Under the pieces are notes generated by a model. That model saw nothing but the letters and a program-made list of their open reading frames with translations, made no database searches and was not told where the DNA came from. Shown here piece by piece: positions 8,484 to 17,078 of a stretch of 64,000 nucleotides of DNA. Location: assembly GCF_964063325.1 (NCBI RefSeq), contig NZ_OZ061315.1, positions 868,001 to 932,000 on the forward strand. Direction: 5' to 3'. The position numbers were made by a program, and so were the translations under genes. Within the stretch, counting starts at the first letter, position 1. The number at the start of each line of letters is the position of its first letter. The stretch is from Hafnia alvei. Lineage in GTDB: Bacteria; Pseudomonadota; Gammaproteobacteria; Enterobacterales; Enterobacteriaceae.

Positions 8484-9109
8484 ATAGACGTGTGCTGACC
8501 TTATTGCAGCAGTTGATGCAGCAAGGGATCGGTGATGAGCGGGTACTGAAAGCAATGGCTGAAGTTCCGCGTGAAAAATTCATTGATGAGGCCATGTCTC
8601 ACAAGGCCTACGACAATACGGCCTTACCGATAGGCTTAGGCCAAACTATCTCTCAACCCTATATGGTTGCGCGTATGACGGAGCTGTTACGCGTTGGGCC
8701 AGAGTCTAAGGTGCTGGAAATTGGCACCGGTTCTGGCTACCAAACCGCGGTACTGGCACATCTCGTACAACACGTATTCTCGGTTGAGCGGATTAAAAGC
8801 CTACAGTGGCAGGCTAAAAGACGTCTTAAGCAGCTTGATTTGCATAATGTGTCGACGCGTCACGGTGACGGCTGGCAGGGGTGGGCATCGCGCGGGCCGT
8901 TTGACGCGATTATTGTTACCGCTGCTCCGCCTGAAATCCCTGAGGCATTGCTGTTGCAGTTAGCCGACGGTGGACGCTTGGTTCTGCCAGTAGGTGAATT
9001 TGATAAAACTCAGCAGCTACGCTGCGTGCAGCGGCGTGGAAATGATTTCTCCGTTGAGTCGATTGAACCTGTGAGATTTGTGCCACTCGTTCAGGGTGAG
9101 TTAGCCTGA
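8477..9109 (+). CDS. pcm: protein-L-isoaspartate O-methyltransferase Pcm
   Basis: Pcm methylates L-isoaspartyl residues in damaged proteins, using S-adenosylmethionine, so that they can revert to aspartate. The 210-residue product aligns with E. coli Pcm (208 aa). The substrate loop ALPIGLGQTISQPYMVARM and the SAM-binding motif VLEIGTGSGYQT (about 80-91) are present. The surE-pcm-nlpD-rpoS order is a well-known stationary-phase cluster. Confidence 0.97.
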   Translation: MVDRRVLTLLQQLMQQGIGDERVLKAMAEVPREKFIDEAMSHKAYDNTALPIGLGQTISQPYMVARMTELLRVGPESKVLEIGTGSGYQTAVLAHLVQHVFSVERIKSLQWQAKRRLKQLDLHNVSTRHGDGWQGWASRGPFDAIIVTAAPPEIPEALLLQLADGGRLVLPVGEFDKTQQLRCVQRRGNDFSVESIEPVRFVPLVQGELA

Positions 9110-9499
9110 TTTTTTCAGCCATGCCCCCTATTTTTTACCGTCGGGCATCGGCTATGTTTTTGTGCATCAAGGCGAATAATCGAGAACATATCTGCTATGT
9201 TAAATCGACATAATGATTTTTCTTATTGATTCGCATTTGACCCGCACTCTGTTTTTAGTGTCCAATTCATGACTAATTGCAGTATATGGTTGGAAACTAA
9301 ATGCAGCGGGTGAGGTTTTTGATCGTGACCTTGCCTGATTTTTTGTCTTGTTTGGTATTTCTTCGCTAGCCCAATGGTTGGGCTAGTCGGTTCAGAGCGC
9401 GTAAAGTTCTGGTTACTTGAAGCTGTGGCTACCGGTAATTTAGACGGATAAGAGACTGAATATGTTGGATATCGCTGATTTTGCTGTCATGGGGGAAGC
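9110..9499 (+). other. pcm-nlpD intergenic region with two inverted repeats
   Basis: This 390-bp stretch holds no convincing gene. At 9117-9152 an imperfect stem pairs GCCATGCCC with GGGCATCGGC and is followed by a short T run, so it may terminate the truD-surE-pcm transcript. At 9366-9386 a perfect 9-bp dyad, CTAGCCCAA-TGG-TTGGGCTAG, has no T tail. The nlpD promoter should lie between these and the start at 9500, but no clear -35/-10 pair was seen. Confidence 0.4.
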
Positions 9500-10495
9500 A
9501 TGAGCATGGGAAGCCCGATGATGAAGTGGCGCCAGGTAGCGGCGTGTACTTTGATTACTTTATGGTTGGCTGGTTGTTCGTCAGATAATAGTTCTGCGCC
9601 GATAAGCTCGGTAAATGGCGGCGGCAATGGCCGTATGCTGTCAAATGGTGGAAATACCAGCACGGCTCAGGCCGGTGACGGCGGACGCATTGTATACAAT
9701 CGTAGCTATCAGAATATTCCGAAGGGAAGCTATAACGGCGGCACTTATACCGTAAAACGCGGCGATACACTTTTTTATATTGCTTGGATCTCTGGAAATG
9801 ACTTCCGCGATCTTGCAGAGAAAAACAATATACCTGCGCCGTACAGCCTCAATGTTGGTCAAACAATCAAATTAGACGCCAACAGCAACAGCGGTGGCAT
9901 GCTAGCTGCTAATGATGGAACCAGCGGAGTCCCTACGCAACCATCAAGTGGTCAAATTAAGAGCACAGGTGTTGATTCTCAATCAACCACAGCGTATTCT
10001 GACAATTCGGGTAAACAGAATGTTGGCAAAATGTTGCCTGCATCTACGGCTACAGCGGCGACAACGACTGCTGCAGCTACAGTTCCGAGCTCGTCAGCCA
10101 GTAGCGTAAGCAGCAGTGCTCCAGTAGGAACCTGGCGCTGGCCTACTGACGGTAAAGTTATCGACAACTTCTCTTCTGCCGAAGGTGGAAATAAAGGCGT
10201 TGATATTGCGGGTTCACGCGGCCAGTCGGTGGTCGCCACGGCTGATGGCCGTGTGGTATACGCCGGCAACGCGCTGCGTGGTTACGGAAATCTGATCATC
10301 ATTAAACATAATGATGACTACCTGAGCGCCTATGCCCATAACGACACGATGCTGGTCCGGGAACAACAAGAGGTTAAGGCGGGTCAAAAAATTGCAACCA
10401 TGGGGAGCACCGGAACCAGCTCAGTAAGATTGCACTTTGAAATTCGTTACAAGGGGAAATCCGTAAACCCGCTGCGCTACTTGCCGCAGCGATAG
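9500..10495 (+). CDS. nlpD: murein hydrolase activator lipoprotein NlpD
   Basis: NlpD is an outer-membrane lipoprotein that activates the amidase AmiC at the septum. The ATG at 9500 follows GGGGGA. The first 25 residues form a lipoprotein signal with lipobox LAGC. A LysM peptidoglycan-binding domain (YTVKRGDTLFYIAW, about 84-130) is followed by a low-complexity Ser/Thr/Ala linker and a LytM/M23 domain (about 210-331). That domain lacks the full zinc site, consistent with an activator rather than an enzyme. In E. coli the main rpoS promoter lies inside nlpD, so part of this gene is probably also the rpoS leader; I could not place that promoter. Confidence 0.96.
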   Translation: MSMGSPMMKWRQVAACTLITLWLAGCSSDNSSAPISSVNGGGNGRMLSNGGNTSTAQAGDGGRIVYNRSYQNIPKGSYNGGTYTVKRGDTLFYIAWISGNDFRDLAEKNNIPAPYSLNVGQTIKLDANSNSGGMLAANDGTSGVPTQPSSGQIKSTGVDSQSTTAYSDNSGKQNVGKMLPASTATAATTTAAATVPSSSASSVSSSAPVGTWRWPTDGKVIDNFSSAEGGNKGVDIAGSRGQSVVATADGRVVYAGNALRGYGNLIIIKHNDDYLSAYAHNDTMLVREQQEVKAGQKIATMGSTGTSSVRLHFEIRYKGKSVNPLRYLPQR

Positions 10496-10547
10496 TCGGG
10501 GCAGAATCGCTGTATTCTGCCCGCAATATCACGGGTAGGGTACAGCT

Positions 10548-11534
10548 ATGAGCCAGAATACGCTGAAAGTTAACGAGTTAAATGAAGAAGTAGACTTCGA
10601 TGAGAACGGGGAAGAAGCGTTTGACGAGAAGGTACTCGTTGAAGAACCCACCGAGGTTGATTCATCCGATGAACTGATGGCACAGGCCGTTTCACAACGT
10701 GTACTTGATGCTACTCAGCTTTATTTGGGCGAAATCGGTTACTCTCCGCTGCTAACCGCAGAAGAAGAAGTCTTTTTTGCCCGACGAGCGTTACGCGGAG
10801 ACGAAGCGTCTCGTCGTAGAATGATCGAAAGTAACCTGCGTCTGGTGGTGAAAATCGCCCGTCGTTATAGCAATCGCGGCCTTGCGCTGTTAGATCTGAT
10901 CGAAGAAGGCAATTTAGGTTTAATCCGTGCCGTCGAGAAGTTCGATCCAGAGCGTGGCTTCCGTTTCTCTACCTATGCAACATGGTGGATCCGCCAAACG
11001 ATTGAGCGGGCTATCATGAATCAGACACGTACGATCCGTTTGCCGATTCATATTGTCAAAGAGTTGAACGTTTATCTGCGAACTGCACGTGAGCTTTCAC
11101 ACAAACTGGATCATGAGCCGAGCGCGGAAGAGATTGCTGAGCAGTTAGATCGTCCGGTCACTGACGTTAGCCGTATGCTGCGCTTAAACGAGCGTATCAC
11201 TTCAGTGGATACTCCGCTGGGGGGCGATTCAGAGAAGGCCTTACTGGATATTCTCACCGATGAGAATGAAAGTGGTCCGGAAGATACCACGCAAAGCGAT
11301 GACATGAAGCAGAGTATTGTTAAGTGGCTGTTTGAGCTTAACGCGAAACAACGTGAAGTTTTGGCGCGTCGTTTTGGTCTGCTGGGTTATGAAGCTGCTA
11401 CCTTGGAAGATGTGGGGCGCGAAATCGGTTTAACCCGTGAGCGTGTGCGTCAAATCCAAGTTGAAGGCTTACGTCGTCTGCGTGAAATCCTGCAAGGACA
11501 GGGATTGAGCATTGAGGCTCTATTCCGCGAATAA
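10548..11534 (+). CDS. rpoS: RNA polymerase sigma factor RpoS (sigma-S)
   Basis: RpoS directs transcription in stationary phase and general stress. The 328-residue protein (330 in E. coli) has an acidic N-terminal region and region 2 with YATWWIRQTIERAI (about residues 144-157). Region 3 carries the conserved Lys used by RssB for turnover, and region 4 has a helix-turn-helix, EDVGREIGLTRERVRQIQVE, near residues 287-306. Differences from E. coli are concentrated in the first 50 residues, which is usual. It converges on mutS and shares a terminator with it. Confidence 0.98.
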   Translation: MSQNTLKVNELNEEVDFDENGEEAFDEKVLVEEPTEVDSSDELMAQAVSQRVLDATQLYLGEIGYSPLLTAEEEVFFARRALRGDEASRRRMIESNLRLVVKIARRYSNRGLALLDLIEEGNLGLIRAVEKFDPERGFRFSTYATWWIRQTIERAIMNQTRTIRLPIHIVKELNVYLRTARELSHKLDHEPSAEEIAEQLDRPVTDVSRMLRLNERITSVDTPLGGDSEKALLDILTDENESGPEDTTQSDDMKQSIVKWLFELNAKQREVLARRFGLLGYEAATLEDVGREIGLTRERVRQIQVEGLRRLREILQGQGLSIEALFRE

Positions 11535-11559
11535 GACTTTCGATAATGCATAAAATAAA

Positions 11560-11588
11560 AAGGTGAAGCTTTGCGGCTTCACCTTTTT
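11560..11588. terminator. bidirectional terminator between rpoS and mutS
   Basis: A perfect 10-bp stem (AAGGTGAAGC at 11560-11569, GCTTCACCTT at 11576-11585) with a 6-base loop is preceded by an A run and followed by a T run. It can therefore stop transcripts arriving from both rpoS and mutS. Confidence 0.9.
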
Positions 11589-11608
11589 TTATGCTTCAAG
11601 TTTAGAGT

Positions 11609-14167
11609 TTAAACCATGCCTTTTAGGCGATACAGCCAATCCAATGCCTGACGCGGCGTGAGTGTATCGGGATCGAGCGTTTCCAGAGCTTCTACGGCAG
11701 GAGAGGCTTCAGGTTCAGCTAGAAGCTGAAGCTGTGATCCGTCAATTTGGCTATTGCCGGTTTGCGCCGACAAGGTTTCCAGCTCTTTGAGTTTTTGTCT
11801 TGCACGCTTGATGACATCACGAGGAACGCCTGCCAGCGCGGCAACCGCAAGGCCATAGCTTTTACTGGCCGCGCCATCTTGCACGCTGTGCATGAAGGCA
11901 ATGGTGTCACCATGCTCAAGGGCATCGAGGTGAACGTTGTACACGCCTTCCAGTTTTTCTGGCAGCGTGGTTAATTCGAAGTAATGCGTGGCGAATAACG
12001 TCATGGCTTTAATGCGGCTGGCGAGATTCTCGGCACAGGCCCACGCCAGCGATAAGCCGTCATAGGTCGATGTCCCGCGACCAATCTCATCCATCAGCAC
12101 CAGACTGTTTTCCGTGGCGTTATGCAAGATATTGGCGGTTTCGGTCATCTCAACCATGAAGGTTGAACGGCCCGATGCCAAATCATCGGCTGCGCCCACG
12201 CGGGTGAATATGCGGTCAACAGGCCCAATCACGGCTTTCTCAGCAGGCACAAAGCTACCAATGTGCGCCATAAGCACAATGAGCGCGGCTTGACGCATAT
12301 AGGTGCTTTTCCCGCCCATATTCGGGCCGGTGATCACTAACATGCGGCGCTGTGGGGAAAGTGACAGCGGGTTAGCAATGAAAGGCTCTTTGAGCACTTG
12401 CTCAACCACGGGATGGCGTCCGCCAACGATTTTAATACCGGGCTTATCGCTGAGTTCTGGACGGACATAGTTTAGCGTTTCAGCGCGTTCGGCCAAATTG
12501 CTCAACACATCCAGTTCGGCCAGCGCGGTGGCGCTTTGCTGAAGATCGGCCAAATGAGGCAATAGCATGTCGAACAGTTCTTCATAGAGACGCTTTTCTA
12601 GCGCCAATGCTTTGCCTTTTGAGGTCAGAACCTTGTCTTCATACTCTTTTAATTCAGGGATGATATAGCGTTCAGCGTTTTTTAAGGTCTGGCGACGTAC
12701 ATAGTGAATCGGCACTAAATGGCTTTGGCCACGGCTGACCTGAATGTAATAGCCATGCACGCCGTTGAAACCGACTTTCAAGGTGTCTAAACCGAGCTTT
12801 TCGCGTTCGCGAATTTCTAAACGATCGAGATAGTCGGTAGCGCCATCGGCCAGCGCGCGCCATTCGTCTAACTCTTCGTTGTAGCCTGGTGCGATGACCC
12901 CACCGTCGCGAACTAGAACAGGAGGCGTTTCTACGACCGCTCTTTCCAGCAATGCTTTCAGCTCATCAAACTGACCGGCGTTTTTCGCCAGCGTCGCAAT
13001 GTGAGGCGTAGCATGGTCGCCGATGAGTGCCTGAATTTCAGGTAGCTGCTGGAATGCATAGCGCATGCGCGCAAGATCACGTGGGCGAGCGGTACGCAGA
13101 GCTAAACGGGCAAGAATTCGTTCAAGATCGCCGACTTGGCGCAGTAGCGGTTGAAGATCTTCAACCAGAGGCTGAAGGGCTTCGATAGCCTGTTGACGAT
13201 TATTGAGCGCTTTGTGATCGCGGCTCGGCATATGCACCCAGCGTTTGAGCATACGGCTGCCCATTGGCGTAACGGTGCAATCCAAAATAGCGGCCAGTGT
13301 ATTTTCAACGCCGCCGGATAGGTTCTGAGTGAGCTCTAAATTTCGGCGGGTAGCGGCATCCATAATAATGCCGTCTTGCTGGCGCTCGATGGTAATACCA
13401 CGAATGTGAGGCAGCGTGGTTCGTTGCGTATCTTTCACATATTGCAGCAAACAGCCAGCCGCACGCAGCGCCTGTGTTGATTGCTCCACGCCGAAACCAT
13501 TGAGATCGCGGGTGCCAAACTGGAGGTTCAGCTGTTGCCGAGCGGTGTCTAACTCAAACTCCCAAAGCGGACGGCGGCGCAGGCCTCTGCGGTTTTCAAT
13601 CAACGGCATAGAGCCGAAATCTTCGGGGTAAAGCAGCTCTGCCGGATTAGTGCGCTGGAGTTCTGCGGCCATGGTTTCGAGATCGGCTGGTTCGGCAACG
13701 CGAAAACGGCCAGAGCTAATATCGAGAGTCGCAAAGCCAAAGCCGCGCGCGTCCTGCCAGATTGCGGCTAGTAGGTTATCCTGACGCTCTTTAAGCAGCG
13801 CTTCATCGCTGATGGTACCCGGCGTGACGATACGAACCACTTTGCGTTCGACAGGCCCTTTGGTGGTTGCCGGATCGCCAATTTGTTCACAAATAGCGAC
13901 GGATTCACCGAGCTGTACCAGCTTTGCGAGATAGTTTTCAACGGCATGATGCGGAATGCCGGCCATGGGAATTGGCTCTCCGGCAGAGGCTCCGCGCTTG
14001 GTTAGCGAAATATCCATGAGCTGAGAGGCACGTTTGGCATCATCATAAAATAGCTCGTAGAAGTCACCCATACGATAGAACAGCAGGATATCAGGATGCT
14101 GTGCTTTCAGTTTTAAGTACTGCTGCATCATCGGGGTGTGTGAGTCTAGGTTTGTCATGTCACTCAT
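11609..14167 (-). CDS. mutS: DNA mismatch repair protein MutS
   Basis: MutS recognises mismatches and small loops and recruits MutL and MutH. From the ATG at 14167 the product is 852 residues (853 in E. coli). The mismatch-probing motif FYRMGDFYELF is near residue 34-44. The clamp and lever domains follow, then the ATPase with P-loop GPNMGGKST (about 613-621), the Walker B motif VLMDEIGRGTST and the C-terminal dimer segment ending in LTPRQALDWLYRLK. The frame is open to 14260 but the extra 31 codons are not conserved. An alternative ATG three codons further in (14158) is possible. The mutS-rpoS neighbourhood is a known insertion hot spot, and an AT-rich island starts just beyond mutS. Confidence 0.97.
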   Translation of the reverse strand: MSDMTNLDSHTPMMQQYLKLKAQHPDILLFYRMGDFYELFYDDAKRASQLMDISLTKRGASAGEPIPMAGIPHHAVENYLAKLVQLGESVAICEQIGDPATTKGPVERKVVRIVTPGTISDEALLKERQDNLLAAIWQDARGFGFATLDISSGRFRVAEPADLETMAAELQRTNPAELLYPEDFGSMPLIENRRGLRRRPLWEFELDTARQQLNLQFGTRDLNGFGVEQSTQALRAAGCLLQYVKDTQRTTLPHIRGITIERQQDGIIMDAATRRNLELTQNLSGGVENTLAAILDCTVTPMGSRMLKRWVHMPSRDHKALNNRQQAIEALQPLVEDLQPLLRQVGDLERILARLALRTARPRDLARMRYAFQQLPEIQALIGDHATPHIATLAKNAGQFDELKALLERAVVETPPVLVRDGGVIAPGYNEELDEWRALADGATDYLDRLEIREREKLGLDTLKVGFNGVHGYYIQVSRGQSHLVPIHYVRRQTLKNAERYIIPELKEYEDKVLTSKGKALALEKRLYEELFDMLLPHLADLQQSATALAELDVLSNLAERAETLNYVRPELSDKPGIKIVGGRHPVVEQVLKEPFIANPLSLSPQRRMLVITGPNMGGKSTYMRQAALIVLMAHIGSFVPAEKAVIGPVDRIFTRVGAADDLASGRSTFMVEMTETANILHNATENSLVLMDEIGRGTSTYDGLSLAWACAENLASRIKAMTLFATHYFELTTLPEKLEGVYNVHLDALEHGDTIAFMHSVQDGAASKSYGLAVAALAGVPRDVIKRARQKLKELETLSAQTGNSQIDGSQLQLLAEPEASPAVEALETLDPDTLTPRQALDWLYRLKGMV

Positions 14168-14747
14168 AGAATTTCTATATCTAATATATTGAATTTTAAG
14201 ATTATCGTGATTTTTTAGATTCTGTTTAAGCATCACGAAATCGTTTGGAGAAGCAGTCATCCAGAACGATTTTTTAGGGCACTATACTAACGTAGGGATC
14301 TGCAAACTGACATAGTTAATATCTGGAAGTGCTTCGCAAGTTTGTTATGTAACCTTGCTAGCACTATTGCATGCATCGAAAAATGATCATCTCACAGTGG
14401 TGTGCAAATCATGCGGAGCAATATACTTCAAACTAGATGTTGCTGCTGCGATGGTCTGTTTGGTGAAGGCAAGATAAGTGATAGCAATAGTTCAGTGAGG
14501 AGTAGTTTGGTCGGGAGTAAGGTGTAGCTCGATGAGAGATCAACATTAGCAAATGATCTGACAGCTGCTAATAATATGAATAAATAAACTAATTGTGTAA
14601 ATTTAATAGTGATTATTAGTGGCAGCTTTCCACTGGTTTGTCGATGAGATGATTGTTATTATATTATATTTCAAGCTATTTATAGGTAGTATCTATCACC
14701 CGTACGTAGATGGAAGCTTGTTGAGAAATAGCCCAATGGAGTACTAA
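14168..14747. other. gene-free AT-rich transition between mutS and the accessory island
   Basis: These 580 bases carry the mutS promoter region on the minus strand and then no supported gene on either strand. Base composition falls visibly from about 14,560 onward, marking the likely left edge of an imported segment. I saw no integrase, insertion-sequence end or direct repeat that would define the junction. Confidence 0.4.
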
Positions 14748-14846
14748 ATGGAGGAATGGAACTCAATGGTAGATATGATGGCTTTTGCGACATTCATTGC
14801 AATTATAAAAATAAAAATTAATTCATTTCCTTGGTTAAAAATATAA
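14748..14846 (+). CDS. putative 32-residue leader or small hydrophobic peptide
   Basis: An ATG at 14748 with a GGAG site at 14738-14741 (6-base spacing) opens a 32-codon frame. The peptide is acidic at its start, hydrophobic in the middle (FATFIAII) and ends in a basic stretch followed by Phe-Pro-Trp. It is 39 bases upstream of a terminator-like hairpin that itself precedes the TSUP-aroA-like genes. The layout fits a leader peptide of an attenuator. A type I toxin-like small membrane peptide, or chance, are the alternatives. No family was recognised. Confidence 0.3.
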   Translation: MEEWNSMVDMMAFATFIAIIKIKINSFPWLKI

Positions 14847-14885
14847 AAATCAATAAAAACAATAGATATCTAAAAAATGCATAAT

Positions 14886-14915
14886 AACTTGATGAATAAT
14901 CAAGTTCTTTTTTTT
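14886..14915 (+). terminator. terminator-like hairpin in the leader of the TSUP-aroA-like operon
   Basis: An 8-bp perfect stem (AACTTGAT at 14886-14893 and ATCAAGTT at 14899-14906) with a 5-base loop is followed by C and eight T. This has the form of an intrinsic terminator, though the stem is AT-rich and weak. It sits 51 bases before the permease start, so it may attenuate that operon or end a leader transcript. Confidence 0.55.
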
Positions 14916-14966
14916 CTAATTAGTGTAGATAGGTTGGTTAAATTCTATTCAATGAGGTGACATCTC

Positions 14967-15701
14967 ATGTATGTCATGTTTCATGATTATAGTTTATATA
15001 TAGTAATGTTTTTCATTGCTATGATTTCAGGTGCTATAAATGTTGTTTCAGGTGGTGGTGGTTTTTTATCTATTAGTGCGTTATTACTTTTAGGGTTGCC
15101 TCCGTCTAATGCATTAGCAACTAATAAAGTCCAATCTTTTGGGAGTTGTGTAACCTCCGGGCTATGTTTTTTGAGGAAAGGAGGTATTGATCTAGAAACT
15201 GGGAAATTCATTTTTTTTAGTGTTTTTGTCGGTGCTGCAGTTGGTACAGTTTTAATCCAGTTTATTGATGTTGGTTTTTTAAGGAAATTAATACCAATAA
15301 TAATGATTGCGATAGCTATATATTTCATATTAACACCAACAGTTAATAATAAAAATGTCAATCGTAGAGTTTCACTATGTCTATTTTGTTTTATTATTTC
15401 ATTGGTTGGTTTTTACGATGGTTTTCTGGGGGCTGGTGCAGGAACTTTTTATACTATAGCTTACATTTCATTGTGGGGGGTTCACATTGACAAAGCACAG
15501 ATGAATGCTAATTTTTTAAATTTATCATCAAATATAGCATCTGTGTTGTTTTTCATTTTTGGTGGAAAAATAATCTGGCCACTTGGAATCGTTATGCTTA
15601 TAGGTCAAATATTTGGTGGGTATTTTGGGGCGAAACTAGTAATTACTAAAGGAAAAAAAAATAATAAAACCAATGATTATTTTTGTTTCAATAATAATTA
15701 G
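14967..15701 (+). CDS. TSUP-family (TauE/SafE/YfcA-like) permease with a frameshifted C-terminus
   Basis: TSUP permeases move small organic or sulfur-containing anions across the inner membrane. The protein has about seven hydrophobic helices and the two family repeats, first SGAINVVSGGGGFLSISALL with ATNKVQS, then GFYDGFLGAGAGTFY. As read, the last 13 residues are polar (ending NDYFCFNNN) and do not fit the family. If one A is removed from the A9 run at 15653-15661, the frame continues as IIKPMIIFVSIIISLNLIYE and stops at 15735. That tail closely resembles the last helix of YfcA and gives 255 residues. The gene may be a fresh frameshift, a sequencing error, or expressed through slippage. It lies directly upstream of two aroA-like genes and shares their AT-rich composition, so it may export their product. 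Confidence 0.8.
   Translation: MYVMFHDYSLYIVMFFIAMISGAINVVSGGGGFLSISALLLLGLPPSNALATNKVQSFGSCVTSGLCFLRKGGIDLETGKFIFFSVFVGAAVGTVLIQFIDVGFLRKLIPIIMIAIAIYFILTPTVNNKNVNRRVSLCLFCFIISLVGFYDGFLGAGAGTFYTIAYISLWGVHIDKAQMNANFLNLSSNIASVLFFIFGGKIIWPLGIVMLIGQIFGGYFGAKLVITKGKKNNKTNDYFCFNNN
15653..15661 (+). other. A9 homopolymer, candidate slippage site in the permease gene
   Basis: Nine consecutive A (GG-A9-T) lie exactly where the upstream frame must move by one base to reach the conserved last helix of the permease. Runs of nine A are known to support transcriptional slippage and phase variation. They are also a common place for sequencing errors. Confidence 0.6.
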
Positions 15702-15767
15702 TTTAAACCTTATTTATGAGTCATGTAAAGGATGAAACGAAATTACTAAAAACTAAAGGTAGATATT

Positions 15768-17066
15768 ATGAGTAAAGTGAGCATTGATTCTGATTCAATC
15801 CTTAATGGTGATGTGTTCATTCCATCTTCGAAACCACATATTCAAAGAGCGCTGTTAGTTGGTCTTATAAATGAGTTTGAAACAGTTATTAATAATATAT
15901 CTTGGTGTAAAGAAACAGAGGATTTGTTAATTGCATTACAGCAATTTGGGTTGAATGTTTTGTATAAGACTCATAATAAAATTATAGTTAAAGGAGTAAG
16001 GCCTCCGTTTAAATGTAGTGACATTATATTGGCGAATGGTTCAGGGATGCTATTTAGAATTACTCTTGCTTTAGCTTCATTATCTGATGGTGATATAAAA
16101 ATAAAATGTAACAACTCGCTGTTCAATAGAAAATCTCTGATTGATATTGGCTATCTCTCACATTTGAACATAGACATTGAAAAAATAAATGAAAATATTT
16201 TTTCAATATCAAGGAAAAAATATGATTTTAAAAGCCCGGTTGGCACAAATGAAAGTACACAGTTTTTGACGTTCTTATTATTAATATCTCCATTGACTAA
16301 CGGCCAGATAAAATTTATGGGTGGTGGGTGTCGATTTGGATATGTGAAGATTACCACAGATATAATGTCACTACTTGAATGTAAAATCAAAATAATTGAT
16401 GATCACTATCACTTAACTCCTTATGTAATGAAAAATATTGAGATTAATATCCCTTCTGATTTTACTTCTGTAAGTTATATTGCATCCTCTCTGCTTAGTA
16501 TTAACAAAAAATCAAAGATAAGAATAAAAAATTATTTTTATGGTGGTACTATTAATGAGGTTAGAATGTTTAATATATATGAAATGTTAGGATTGAAAAT
16601 AAATGTGGGAAATAATATAGTTGAAATTAACTCCAATTGTATTAGAACTCATGAACTTTACGAAGTTAACTTGTGCGAGCTTCCATCCGTAGCATCTAAT
16701 ATTATATCCGCATCAATAAACTCTTATAATAAGATGGTTTTTAGGGAGGTGTCATCTACTAATAATCATAAATGTCAAAGATCACTTGTTATAAATGAAA
16801 ATATAAGATTGATGGGGGGGGAGACTAGTTTACTATTTGATAGTAACGGACGCTTTGATGGAATATACCTTAAAGGTTCTGGGGCTGTCGCAGGAGGGGC
16901 TGAGTTGCAGAGTTATGAAGATCACAGAATTTGTGCATCGAATATAATTATAGCATTAGGTGCGAAAGAAAAAACTATTGTTGATGGAGCTGATAAATTA
17001 GATGATGGATTTCCAGATTTTATTCATCATTTGAATTATTTAGGCGCAAAAGTAAAATTTTTTTAA
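15768..17066 (+). CDS. EPSP synthase (AroA)-like protein, first of a tandem pair, catalytic acids replaced
   Basis: The 432-residue protein follows the enolpyruvyl-transferase fold of AroA (427 aa) from end to end. By eye against E. coli AroA it keeps Lys22 and Arg27 (SSKPHIQRAL), Arg100, Arg124, the Ser-Thr-Gln at 169-171, Arg344, and His385-Arg386 (YEDHR). It has lost Ser23 (now Pro), the catalytic Asp313 (LPSVASN, Ser), Glu341 (HKCQR, Lys) and Lys411 (LDDGFPDF, Asp). It should therefore not make EPSP in the normal way. It may be a new activity on a related substrate, a non-catalytic partner, or a binding protein. It lies 12 bases from a second AroA-like gene, follows an AAAGG site, and is very AT-rich compared with flanking genes. 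The true aroA of the shikimate pathway is expected elsewhere. Confidence 0.85.
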   Translation: MSKVSIDSDSILNGDVFIPSSKPHIQRALLVGLINEFETVINNISWCKETEDLLIALQQFGLNVLYKTHNKIIVKGVRPPFKCSDIILANGSGMLFRITLALASLSDGDIKIKCNNSLFNRKSLIDIGYLSHLNIDIEKINENIFSISRKKYDFKSPVGTNESTQFLTFLLLISPLTNGQIKFMGGGCRFGYVKITTDIMSLLECKIKIIDDHYHLTPYVMKNIEINIPSDFTSVSYIASSLLSINKKSKIRIKNYFYGGTINEVRMFNIYEMLGLKINVGNNIVEINSNCIRTHELYEVNLCELPSVASNIISASINSYNKMVFREVSSTNNHKCQRSLVINENIRLMGGETSLLFDSNGRFDGIYLKGSGAVAGGAELQSYEDHRICASNIIIALGAKEKTIVDGADKLDDGFPDFIHHLNYLGAKVKFF

Positions 17067-17078
17067 TGTGGAGGGTAC

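Noticed and set aside
14168..14260. N-terminal extension of MutS by 31 codons
   Set aside because: The frame is open but AT-rich and absent from the MutS family; the ATG at 14167 gives the standard length.
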